Shown: positions 54,420-63,787 of the stretch, piece after piece | How the letters are laid out: each line of letters starts with the position of its first letter | Numbering within the stretch: position 1 is the first letter of the stretch | From: Diabrotica undecimpunctata | Taxonomy: Eukaryota; Arthropoda; Insecta; Coleoptera; Chrysomelidae | Assembly (NCBI RefSeq): GCF_040954645.1 | Contig: NC_092803.1 | Span: 13,331,230-13,395,229, forward strand | Reading direction: 5' to 3' | DNA: 64,000 nt | Notes under the pieces: generated by a model | The model's database searches: none | The model's input: the letters and a program-made list of their open reading frames with translations, nothing else | What the model was told of the DNA's origin: nothing | Translations under genes and position numbers: made by a program

Positions 54420-54820
54420 TATAAAATGTATATTAATTAAAAAAACCCAATCGGGCTATGTTATGAAGACAAAACGTTTTCGGAATCCATATTCCATCAT
54501 CAGTGTCTAGGTGTACATGTTTTGAGCCACCAAATATATGGGTAAAATCCCGTTAAAAGTTATAGGTTACAATTTAGTTTACATTATTTAGTCTTATATA
54601 TTAGGACGTTAAAGTTAACAGTGTTAACAGAGTTGTAAACAAATGTAAACTAAATTGTAACCTATAACTTTTAACGGGTTTTACCCAGATATTTAGTAGC
54701 TCAAAACATGTACACCTAGACACTGATGATGGAATATGGATTCCGAAAACGTTTTGTCTTCATGACATACCCCGATTGGGTTTTTTAATTTATATACCTT
54801 TTATAAAGGATTTTAACAAA
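54420..54820. mobile_element. Foldback palindrome 2
   Basis: Arms share ACCCAATCGGG, GACAAAACGTTTTCGGAATCC and TTACAATTTAGTTTACATT in inverted orientation, with about 60 bp of loop. Its outer sequence and core motif are homologous to palindrome 1, but the inner part differs (TGTACACCTAGACACTG instead of CATGTATTAACCTGACACTG). Confidence 0.85.
54718..54759 (+). ncRNA. Hammerhead-like folded motif, copy B
   Basis: AGACA (54718-54722) pairs with UGUCU (54755-54759), one base pair longer than in copy A. The core is CUGAUGA (54723-54729), then an extra U, stem II GGAAU-AUGG-AUUCC, GAA, AACGUU and U. The mirrored copy lies in the left arm near 54470-54510 on the minus strand. Confidence 0.35.
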
Positions 54821-55397
54821 TTTTTTGTGATACATGGTATACAGCCAGCTACAGGAACTTAGTTTCCTTGTGGGTGTTTCTGTTTGTTTGGTATTTTCTT
54901 TATAGAAGTTAGTTTCCAGAGTTACCTTTACGATATAATATAATATTGTTCTGAAGCTATTTTCTTGTGGCATTTTAAATTAATTAATATTTAAATGGGA
55001 ATAAGCCACAATTAAAGGTTAAAATACATTTATTGACGTTTCAATTTCCACTTCGGAAATCGTTCTCAAAAAAAATCAAAAATAATATAATGTTACCAAC
55101 AATTTTGCTCCTGAAAGAAAGAAAACATTGTCGACAATTGTCCTACCACGTCGAAACATATTTTAAACACAAAAAACTTTTTAAAAATCAAAGAATAGTT
55201 AGTAAATCGTTAGTCACATGATAATATGTATGTGGGTATTGCTTGGATGTGAAATATGTTTTACAGATAATTGTCAATACGCTACATTAGCCAATACGTC
55301 ACTCCGCCGTGTTTTGCTCAGTGAAGGTAATTTAAACGTTTTTTATAAATTTTCCATTTGCAAATATGTATATTAGACTTCTCCGAATAAGCATTTA

Positions 55398-55625
55398 GTT
55401 CAGTCGTCAGATATTTGATCTTTAAAAACGGGTCGAACAGACTGAATTTTCTTAAGAATGTCAATTTTGGGACCTTAAAAAGTGCAGTTTACTACTCTTA
55501 CCCGAGGCTTCCTTCTACAACCCCACCTCGTTGAGGGGACCCACTTCTGCCGTATGCCGTACAAAAAACTATTTCAAGTAAAAAATGCAGAAAGATTATT
55601 CTGAACAAAAATGTTTTTTTAGGAA
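55398..55625 (+). mobile_element. Left end of a long-TIR element
   Basis: Begins with TTCAGTCGTCAGA and continues with GGGACC..AAAAAG, ACCCGAGGCTTCCTTCTA, CCTCGTTGAGGGG and GTATGCCGTACAAAAAA, closely matching the left half of the MITE at 48857. Its right-hand partner is at 58860-59066. Confidence 0.7.
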
Positions 55626-56227
55626 TTGTTGCATAAATGAGCCGTTCTCTCAACAACAACGCTTGAAGTGACAGACGATTTTGAATGTCAGTTTGTATTC
55701 AGAAAATTTGTATCAACTAGACCGAAAAAATTCGATATCTTTTGATTAAAGTGTTCCATCGACAAAGATCAAAATGTACTTTAAAAGTGAAGAGTGTAGC
55801 TTTTGTATAAAATTTTTGAATTTTGCTGCAAATCAAGTCAGGTTTTATAAAGCTGTCAAATAAAAAAACCAATATTCCCCAATATTTGCCATTTTTTACG
55901 TCATCATTCAATTGACCACTTCCATTGGCCGGCCGATGTGGAATTTTCATTGTTACAGCCTAATCTAAAAAATCTATAACATGAAAATTCGATTTTGATT
56001 TTTCACTTTACGGGAAATGCTTTCACAAAGACGACATTGGGTAAAGTTTGTAGCTGAAGTTGTGTAATTTCCAAAAAAGTACTTATGCAATCGAAAAGAA
56101 GCAGTTTTAAATGTTTTAGATCGTTTGTAATGTGAAAGATTAAATTCAGTATTTTAAGGAATATTTCAAATGCTCCATATTTGTTGCTAAAACTTAAAAT
56201 CGAAGTTATTGTTATAGATTTTCAAAA
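55626..56227. other. Interior of the long-TIR element
   Basis: Non-coding. The stretch 55740-55800 is inverted at 58392-58462 (GATCAAAATG..AAAAG.GAA.AGTG pairs with CA.T.TTC..TTTGAAACGCATTTTGATT), so the inverted ends extend well beyond 300 bp. Confidence 0.5.
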
Positions 56228-57675
56228 TAAGGCTTCTTCTTATAGTTCCTTCTCCTATCGAGGTTGGCTATTATCACAGCTATCCGTACCTTATTGGCGG
56301 CTGCTCTGAAAAGATCTACTGAGCTATAACTATACCACTCTCTTGGGTTTTTTAGCCAGGAAATTCTTCGTCTTCCTATGGATCTTTTACCCTTAATTTT
56401 ACCTTGCATTGTGAGCCTTAATATCTCATATTTCGCTTTTCAGCAAATATTCCAGCTTTATTGTTTTGATGTGCTTTATGACCTCGCAATCCTTTTGTAG
56501 CCTTCTTCACACTTCTGCATTTGTAACTCATTGGGTCCATGGTATTTTCAAAATCCTTTTATAGCACCACATCTTAAATGATTACAACTTCTTTATATTA
56601 TCTACTATTAGTGTCCAGCTTTTCATTCCATACAACAAAGTCGGGAACACGTAGCATTTTAAGGCTCTTAACCTCAGCTCCAGAGGAAGGTCTCGATTAA
56701 CAAACATTTTTTCATTTTTATTAATGCTTGTCTTGCAATTTCAGCTTGTGTCCTTATTTCTCTACCTTGGTCATTGTTTTCATTTACCCAATTCCCAGAT
56801 ATTTGTAGTTATTCACTCTTTCTACTTGTTTTCGCTTGATACCTAGACTTCCTACTGTATTTTGTTTAGAAATATTCATGCACTTGGTTTTCTTAACGTT
56901 CATTTGTAGTTCGTATTTTATACTGACTAGATGTAATCTATGTACTAAGCTTTGCAGTGCTTCTAGACTGTGCAAAAACAGCGGTGTCGTCTGCGAATCT
57001 TATGTTGTTCAAGATTTTTTCGTTTATTGATTTACCCTGTGGTTCCGCTGATACTGTTTGCTTAAAAATAGCTTCGCTGTACATATTGAATAACAATGGG
57101 GACAGCACGCAACCCTGTCGAACACCTCTTTTGATTTCTATAGTTTCTGTATGGATATTTTCGATTCTAACCCTTGCTTTTTGATTCCAGTACAGATTAA
57201 CAATAACCCGTATATCTCGACTATCCACATTCTTTTCTTTTAACTGTTTTAAAAGTTTCTGATGTCTTACTATATCAAAAGCCTTTTGATAATCTATAAA
57301 GCAGACATAGAGATCCTGGTTCATATCTAGTCTTCTTTGCGCGAGAACGTTAAAACCGAACAGAGCCTCTCTCATTCCTAGTCCTCCTCTGAATTCAAAC
57401 TGGGTATCATGTATATCTTCTTCTATTTTTTTGTGGCTTATTAAGGAAATTGTTCTGTACTGGGAGCATTTTGTTGCATATGGATAGTGTTACAAACGTG
57501 GAAAGCAACCAATCTTCGGGTATTACTCCTTTTGTATATACTTTGTTGAACAGATCTAAAAGTATATGCAGTGTTTCTTCATTACAAGATAAGGCTCTAT
57601 CGATGTAAATTCTACAGGAGTTGGTCATGTGCGGCAAAACTAACTTCATTTGTGGCAAAATACAAAACTTGCGCA
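56228..57675 (-). pseudogene. LINE of the GTREA family, fairly well preserved RT
   Basis: Minus strand: a pre-RT piece (SCRIYIDRALSCNEETLHILLDLFNKVYTKGVIPEDWL, 57620-57510), MREALFGFNVLAQ..DLYVCFIDYQKAFDIVRHQKLLKQL (57375-57240), IKRGVRQGCVLSPLLFNMYSEAIFKQ, IRFADDTAVFAQS (57000), KKTKCMNISKQ and VERVNNYKYLGIG (56800). The C-terminus GKIKGKRSIGRRRISWLKNPREWYSYSSVDLFRAAANKVRIAVIIANL (56400-56270) and a GAAGAA tail follow. The FADD catalytic pair is intact. Frameshifts separate the parts. Confidence 0.8.
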
Positions 57676-58389
57676 TGACCTACAAAGGCAGCTCCACACC
57701 TTAAATATCACAGCAAACAAACTTAATATGAAAATATCAGTAGAAAAAACTAAATGTAGAGTGATCAGTAAAGAGCCGCGTAGATGAAATCTAGAAATAG
57801 ACGGCAAAATTGTAGAACAAGTAATGAAATTCAATTACCTAGGAGTAGAGATTACTAGTGACAGGGATATAAGAACAGAGACCACAGGGCAAGCATTAAA
57901 AGCGGTAAGAGTAAGTGGTTACCTCCGAGAAACCATATGGAGAAACAAATATCTGACCACGGAAAGCAAAATGAAAGTATACAAGACAACAATAAGACCA
58001 ATCCTAACATATGCAGCGGAGACAAGGACCGATACAAAAAAGACGAAACAACAAATCAACAATATCGAAATGAAAGTATTAAGATCAATAGCGGGCATAT
58101 CATTAAGAGACAGATAAACCAACAGAAGTATACGCGAACAAATCAAAATTCAAAATATTAACAGGTGGATAAAAACAACACAAAAAAAAACTGGAATGAA
58201 CATGTAAACCGAATGGGACCAGATAGATAGATTGGCGAACATCTGTAAAAACAACAAGCCATATAGCAGAAGACCCGTTGGAAGGCAGCCGAAAAGGTGG
58301 AAAGATAATGTACAATCAACAACGACTGAAACAGAATAAGAGACAGACAAACAGGAGTAATCCTAGTTGCACGAAGAAGAAGAAGAAGC
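57676..58389 (+). mobile_element. 5'-truncated RTE-like LINE
   Basis: Starts DLQRQLHTLNITANKLNMKISVEKTKC, then EPRR..LEIDGKIVEQVMKFNYLGVEITSDRDIRTETT..LKAVRVSGYLRETIWRNKYLTTESKMKVYKTTIRPILTYAAETR (57824-58040), ..MKVLRSIAGISLRDR, decayed zinc/proline-rich end, and a GAAGAAGAAGAAG tail (58373-58389). It is close in sequence to the antisense copy 22534-23294, with the same starting point. Confidence 0.8.
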
Positions 58390-58859
58390 GTATGAAAGCC
58401 GCACTATTCACCTTTGAAACGCATTTTGATTTTTGTCGTTTAGACACTCTGATCAAACTCTTTTTGTTTAATGTTATTTGTAAATTGATTTAATTAAAAT
58501 TAAAATATACTTTATATTAACTAACGCCGACTAGCGGATAATAGTCAAACCATGACGTCATCACGAGGCGGTAGCATGAGCGCGGAGTGGGGACTTTGTT
58601 GTGGACGGAGCTCTCATTGGTCGGCGGCTTCTTTCTGACATTAGCTACGGAAAAGACGACGAATTGACATGACAGACGCCCGAAAAGAAGCGAAATTGAC
58701 AGTTAAAAAATGGATCTGGTAATGCAGATTCAACGATTACCGACAGTGACGTCACACTTTCTCGTCCAAGTGCTCCATACTCTGCTAATATCTCTGCTAA
58801 TATGAATTTTTACCGTCGAGTTCATACACTAAAAAATTGAATTTGCGCGTAATAAACAT
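58390..58859. other. Interior of the long-TIR element, GC-richer
   Basis: 58392-58462 is the inverted partner of 55740-55800. 58540-58760 is unusually GC-rich with several TGACGTCA-like sites (58552, 58747). No coding frame recognised. Confidence 0.4.
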
Positions 58860-59066
58860 TCGAAACATTTTTTTTCTATAGGTTCTCCGTAAATCGATGT
58901 TTTCCCTTTTCCCCTTACGAAGGGGGTTTTAGGTGAAAGCTGGGGGGTAGCTGTTGCAAGCTTTCTGCATCTTTTTAGGGTGCCAAAATTGATATTCTCA
59001 GCAAAATTCAGCTTGTTGGTATATTTTTAAAGTTTCGGTGTCATTTTTGTCTCTGACGACTGGAGT
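58860..59066 (-). mobile_element. Right end of the long-TIR element
   Basis: GTAAATCGATGTTTTCCC, CCCTTACGAAGGGGG, AGGGTGCCAAAATTGATATT and the outer end TCTGACGACTGGAGT match, in order, the right half of the MITE at 48857. With 55398-55625 it would bracket a 3.67-kb unit that was later filled by two LINEs. Confidence 0.7.
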
Positions 59067-60208
59067 AATTCTAGTGTGAGATAAACGAGAAAAGCGATAA
59101 AGTCAAAAACAAAACACTGCGGCGTCACGTTACACTAATCTTACGCATATACGTAGTTGATAAGTCTTTTTTATTTATATATAAAAGACTTATTGACTAG
59201 ACAATATATTATTGACTCTTGAATGTGGCATCAAAGAATGAAATATTTATTAAAAATTCACAATATTGGATATAAAAGAATTTTTAATTTGGATTCAATT
59301 TTCCTTAATTAAAAATGTCTCCAAAACGAGTGGTATCTAGATTGATTTTTCTCGAAACTGTAATATTACGGACCTCTTCGTTTATAATGAAATATCCGCA
59401 TATAGGAGACATTTTTAGTTTAATTTAAAAATAAATTCAGACAAGTAATTTCTATTTTTTTTTACTAATTCCTTAAAGGAACGAAAATACTGAAATAATT
59501 TTAAAAGTAGATTTATGTATTTTACTTAGATTTGTTCGTTATTTTAGTTTAAATACAAAATACATTTTTAAACTTAATGGCTTCGAAATTAAGGCTATAC
59601 ATTTTTAAATAAAATTAAGACGTGTTTTCTAAGGTGATAATTAATTTATTATAAAATATAAAATAATATTTTATAGTTGCATTATTAAATGAGAAAAAAA
59701 AATTATAAATATGTTTGATGTAAATAAATTATATATAAAATTTGCTGTCAGAATTTGAAAGTGACAATGATTCATATCGACACCTTTATTGTGAGAATGT
59801 TGAGAAGAACTCGATACACTGACGGACCATAACAGTGTCACACTGCCGTGGGTCATAGTATTAAGTCATCTGGGAATACACCGCAAATATAAAACATTTT
59901 TTAACAAAACAAAACGTTGATTTGAATGAGATTGAATTAAATGTAAAATGCACCATTTACAGCTCATCAAGAAGAACTCGACGTTGGCCAATGGCTATAT
60001 TTTTTTCAAATAATAGACATACAGTACAATAGAGTTATATCAATGCATTTGTCATGTCTAATAGTTTCAAAAATAATGAAAATATATCCTGAGTCAAATT
60101 CATGAAGGCACTAGCGAACGTTTTATGAGGAAACGAAACTCGTAAGTGAATGGGATGTTTTCGGTCAATTTGGAGATAAAAAAGAGTTGTGCTACTTTAT
60201 CTATTTAT
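59067..60208. other. AT-rich unassigned sequence
   Basis: No coding frame, repeat border or RNA gene recognised. Confidence 0.45.
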
Positions 60209-60256
60209 TGAAGACGTTTCGCCCACGCCCACTGTTCAATGAGCATCATCAGTTCA
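60209..60256 (-). ncRNA. Hammerhead-like folded motif, copy C
   Basis: Minus strand: UGAA (stem I), CUGAUGA, extra U, stem II GCUCA..UGGGC, GAA, ACGU, C, UUCA (stem I). UGAA pairs with UUCA. ACGU is a 2-bp self-complementary stem III, and GUC precedes the expected cleavage point, as in natural hammerheads. Its stems are unlike those of copies A and B, yet all pair, which supports a selected fold. Confidence 0.4.
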
Positions 60257-60429
60257 TCTTTAAAAGATCTGTAGCATTAAAATGTTATTATTGTGAAAAA
60301 ACATCAAAAATTAATCTACTAAATACATCAGCAAAAACACAGAAACACAGAAGGCCGAAAGATTCCCAATCTAAGTAAGTTTATATTAATTTTTTTAATT
60401 TTACTTTTAAAAACAGTGATTGATTATTG

Positions 60430-60431
<2 letters not shown>
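60257..60431. other. Spacer
   Basis: Stop-poor but unrecognised plus-strand frame (to 60378), followed by AT-rich sequence. Confidence 0.3.
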
Positions 60432-60482
<51 letters not shown>

Positions 60483-60535
60483 GTAACAATAATCAATCCA
60501 TCAATCAATTGACTATTGTTATATATATATATATA

Positions 60536-60594
<59 letters not shown>
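60432..60594. repeat. Two (AT)n microsatellites in a larger inverted repeat
   Basis: AT tracts at 60432-60478 and 60519-60594 are separated by 40 bp containing AACAATAATCAATC. The flanking TTGATTATTGTAA (60419) pairs with the inner part, so the segment can form a cruciform. Confidence 0.85.
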
Positions 60595-60595
<1 letters not shown>

Positions 60596-61129
60596 ATATG
60601 ATTGGTGTTTATAAAAATTAATTTATAAGTTACACATTAGATAATATTAGATATTAAATTTGGTTATTTTAATAAGTTATATACTAGAGAATTTTATAAA
60701 AATATATTTATGTGAGGGCATTTTTAAAAAATTAGCATATAATAATTGTAAAAAGTTGTATTTTAGTAATTATAATGTGGTAGATATATTTAAGTGAGCC
60801 ATGTGACTAGGCAACCAACTATACATGTGAATGACAGACAGATATACATACTCTCCAAGTGACATTTTAAATAATTAGGAATATAAAGTGGGGTTATAAT
60901 AATAATGTTAGTTTAAAATGTTTAATTTATATATATTTACTGATTTAAGTGTTTATTCTGATCTGAAAAGCCTAAATGTCAACAAAATTTTCAATAGAAA
61001 ATTAACGAATTCTCCAGAATGCAGAATTTGACCTTTGTTTACGGTCGAACATTCGGGAATAATAGTTATGTCTGTGGATCACTGTGGATATACTGTTTCC
61101 AGAAAATTCAGACATGTGTTTAATGGAAT
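60595..61129. other. AT-rich sequence upstream of the LTR-like segment
   Basis: No coding recognised. It may be the 5' part of the same LTR or leader. Confidence 0.3.
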
Positions 61130-61900
61130 AAATCGAACATGATTTCTTACCAGATGGTTCTGGAAGATTGAAAAGATATAAATACCCGTGATTTGGATTC
61201 AAGAGAGAAGTTTAGTAAGAAAGTCCATTCAGTTAGTCAATCAGTTATGAGTTTTTTAGTATGAAAATTAGTTAGAGGCAGTCAATCAGTTACAATTGTT
61301 CAATATAGTGAGTTAAATCAATATTAAGAAACAGTATAAAGAAAATAATATTGAAGATTAAAAATTATGTTATGTATAAATGATGATAATGGAAGAAGTA
61401 TTAATTGAATATTAAAATTAAATGATATTTTGGTGATTGGATATTGATATATTGAAAAGAAGAATAAAAATAAATGCTGTTTGCTGGTTTGCTTGGTGGT
61501 TTATAAATGCTGGTGAAGAAAAATATCTTAAATTGGTGGAAGCGGATAATTGGAAAAAGTAATTTCACAAAAACAAGGATAACCGAAGCTGCGAAGAAGA
61601 CATTGAGTGGTGATTATAATCTATACAGTGGAAAACAGTTAATTTGGGCATTCAGTGACAGAAAGGTACAAAAAGTTGTTAATATAATTTAGTTAGTGTC
61701 ATAACAATTTCAATTTTGAAGATAGTTTGTTTAAATTTTACATTGTCTATAGAATTTAATTAGTTTCATAAGAATTTCAATTTAAAGATAGTTTATTTTA
61801 AATTTACATTGGCTAGGTTAGATATATATGTGTGTTTCATAATAGATATAATAAAGATAATTTAAAAAAGTACTTACAAACTAATTCTTTGAGAACCGCG
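61130..61900 (+). promoter_or_regulatory. LTR-like or leader segment with TATA box
   Basis: A clean TATAAATA (61177-61184) lies about 30 bp before a purine-rich GAGAGAAGTTTAGTAAG and a repeated TCAGTTAGTCAATCAGTTA (61230-61250 and again near 61275). It is followed by a long non-coding leader with an imperfect tandem duplication (61685-61748 and 61749-61812) and an AATTCTTTGAGAACCGCG stretch (61882) I associate with insect retroelement LTR or leader ends. No pol gene follows, so it would be a solo LTR. This is an inference. Confidence 0.35.
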
Positions 61901-61967
61901 ATAAAAAACCCTATATATTATTAAAAAATACTCATTGCTCATCATTCACAAACAATACATCATAACA

Positions 61968-62051
<84 letters not shown>
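61968..62051. repeat. (TA)n microsatellite
   Basis: About forty TA units, visible directly. Confidence 0.95.
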
Positions 62052-62055
<4 letters not shown>

Positions 62056-62085
62056 ATTTGTAATAACAGTATAAAATTGTAATGT

Positions 62086-62622
62086 AACAACTCTGCACCG
62101 ATGCAGCCGGTCCCAAGCCCGGATAAAAGAGGAGGAGTAGAGAAGTAACACCTCTAAAAAAACCAGGTTTCAACTGGACCGGTTGATAACACCCTGTAAG
62201 GGCTCCTTGTCTATGATTATAGACGAAGGCTGGATGATGCTCTTAAGCTGTAGTGAAAGCAAACTGTCTAGGAGAAGTATAAAATTAATTCCTGGCTCTC
62301 CAAGTCGGGGGTTTAGGCATCATGCTAACTCGGCTAACAGCAAAACGCATGGGAATGAATCGATCAACAAACGACGACGTACGCTATTAAAAAGGAGTAT
62401 GAATTTCGGAACTCGGAACGTGCAAGGTTTTAGACCTAAAAGAAATGAAATAATGTATGAAAGGAGTAAGCTGAAATTGGTCATCACAGTAATCACCGAA
62501 ATAAAACGAAAGAGCCAAGGATCAGAAAACATCGGAGAATAAGATCACTTCTACTGCGGGGTACCAAAGAAGAAAAGAGCTCAACAAGGTGTTGCCATTG
62601 TTGACCTGAATAATTCATAATC
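62086..62622 (+). pseudogene. 5' end of a LINE (leader and endonuclease start)
   Basis: A GC-richer leader (CTGCACCGATGCAGCCGG..) precedes MNFGTRNVQGFRPKRNEI.. (62399), then KLVITVITEIKRKSQGSENIGE, and after a stop/frameshift DHFYCGVPKKKRAQQGVAIV (62543-62602). These are the first blocks of an RTE-like AP-endonuclease (N.R..QG, TE.K, G...Y.GV). The element stops at about 62610, so it is 3'-truncated. Confidence 0.65.
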
Positions 62623-62745
62623 CAATCTATTTGATACGTTTTATGTCTGAGTTTGTGAATTTTTATTATGCTATATAATTCTGCCTTTATTAATTCTTCT
62701 GAAAATGGAGTGTTTGTTGCCTTAACCACTCCTTTACTTCTTATT
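62623..62745 (-). pseudogene. C-terminal fragment of an IS630-like transposase
   Basis: The minus strand reads VVKATNTPFSEELIKAELYSIIKIHKLRHKTYQIDWIM.., the segment that precedes the final YH..NPIE catalytic block in insect IS630-like transposases. It belongs to the same broad family as 23560-24864. It is cut by the LINE leader on the left. Confidence 0.5.
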
Positions 62746-62805
62746 TTCTAAAGGACCCACCATGTCCCATAAAATTCAGTATTTCTCCTTATAGTTATGT
62801 GACTA

Positions 62806-63240
62806 AGCCCCCTTTCAGACAAGGATACTGTATCCGAGATACGCGTATCCGAGACGCAGATATTACATAGACTCAAATGGAGCTTTTCAGACGGGACGCG
62901 CGAGGGATACAGTATGCGAGATACCGAATTCAGTATCTCGGACCTTCCTGTCGCCGACGACTGAATGCGTATGCCAGATACAGAAGAAGCATTACGTTAA
63001 ATGAACGCTTTCAGACACGAATACTTTTGCACCACATTCCATAGACGCGCGATTTTCTGTCGAATAATTGTGAATGAGCAACGAAAGAAAGAAGGTGTTT
63101 TCTGAATATAGTTAAATACTGGAGCGTGCTGTATTTGATAATAACAAATTTATTATACAGCATAGTAGATAGACTACCTGTGTCTGGGGCCATCCCCTAA
63201 ATCGCATCCCCTAAAATCGCAACCCCCGGTTGCAAATGCC
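62806..63240. repeat. Subterminal-repeat segment, possible non-autonomous Harbinger-like element
   Basis: CTTTCAGAC followed by a purine recurs at 62812, 62885 and 63009, with GGATAC.GTAT.CGAGATAC-type palindromes between them. The segment starts TAAGCCCCCTTTCAGAC and may end TGTGTCTGGGGCC (63180). No coding. The superfamily call is tentative. Confidence 0.4.
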
Positions 63241-63540
63241 GAACGGCTTAACGTAGGATGACGTACGAGGGCTCGTTGGAAAGGGGATGAAAAATGGGGT
63301 TGAACGCAGTATGTGCCGTGCGCATCGGAGCATGCCAAAAGGTCATTACGTCATATCTTTGGTTCTATTGGTCCAATCGTGACGTACGAGGGCTCGTTGG
63401 AACGGGGAGGAGACGGGGACACAAAAAACAAAGATGGCAGCATTGCCAAATGGGCGCTAGAATGTATCTTTGTTGCTATTGGCATGATTTTGACGTATGA
63501 GGTGTCAAATGAAAGCGTAGGTGACACACAGAAGCCATGT
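63241..63540. repeat. Tandem repeat with about 112-121-bp units
   Basis: TGACGTACGAGGGCTCGTTGG occurs at 63259 and 63380, and a diverged TGACGTATGAGG at 63491. TATCTTTGGTTCTATTGGTCC (63353) is echoed by GTATCTTTGTTGCTATTGGCA (63465). This gives two to three units of a GC-rich, satellite-like array. Confidence 0.7.
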
Positions 63541-63560
63541 CAACGATCAGTATGAACATT

Positions 63561-63580
63561 CTTCTTCTTCTTGTCCATAC
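63561..63580 (-). repeat. LINE 3' tail remnant
   Basis: CTTCTTCTTCTT followed by GTGCCTAAT resembles the antisense tail start of the LINEs at 30846 and 45078. Only some 30 bp remain. Confidence 0.3.
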
Positions 63581-63589
63581 AGTGCCTAA

Positions 63590-63720
63590 TAGAACGTGAC
63601 ATCCGACGTAGAACGCGACATTCGACGTAGAACGTGACATCCGACGTAGAACGTGACATTCGACGCAGGACGTGACATTCGACGTAGAACGTGACAGTTA
63701 TGTGACATTCAACGCAGGAC
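63590..63720. repeat. 19-bp tandem repeat array
   Basis: Six units of AGAACGTGACATYCGACGY are visible. The last is expanded by an 11-bp insertion (AGTTATGTGAC). CpG-rich against an AT-rich background. Confidence 0.9.
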
Positions 63721-63787
63721 GTTGCTTAACATACATACAGAGTAATGGAATTTAAATAAAAACAACATCATCATAAACGGAGCATTT

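Larger units (their letters stand above)
53540..54970. repeat. Nested inverted-repeat cluster
   Basis: An outer inverted repeat (CACAAGGAAACTAAGTTCCT at 53566-53585 against AGGAACTTAGTTTCCTTGTG at 54854-54873, plus TGGCTGTATACCAT against ATGGTATACAGCCA) encloses two related foldback palindromes (about 53612-54100 and 54420-54820). A third small palindrome lies between them (54140-54240, CAATTGAAGTTTAAA against TTTAAACTTCAATTG). Another pair, CCACAAGAAAATAGCTTC near 54262, is inverted near 54945. Confidence 0.8.

Noticed and set aside
60416..60601. Ile/Tyr repeat frame
   Set aside because: Translation of an AT microsatellite.
61946..62173. Ile/Tyr repeat frames on the minus strand
   Set aside because: Translation of an AT microsatellite.
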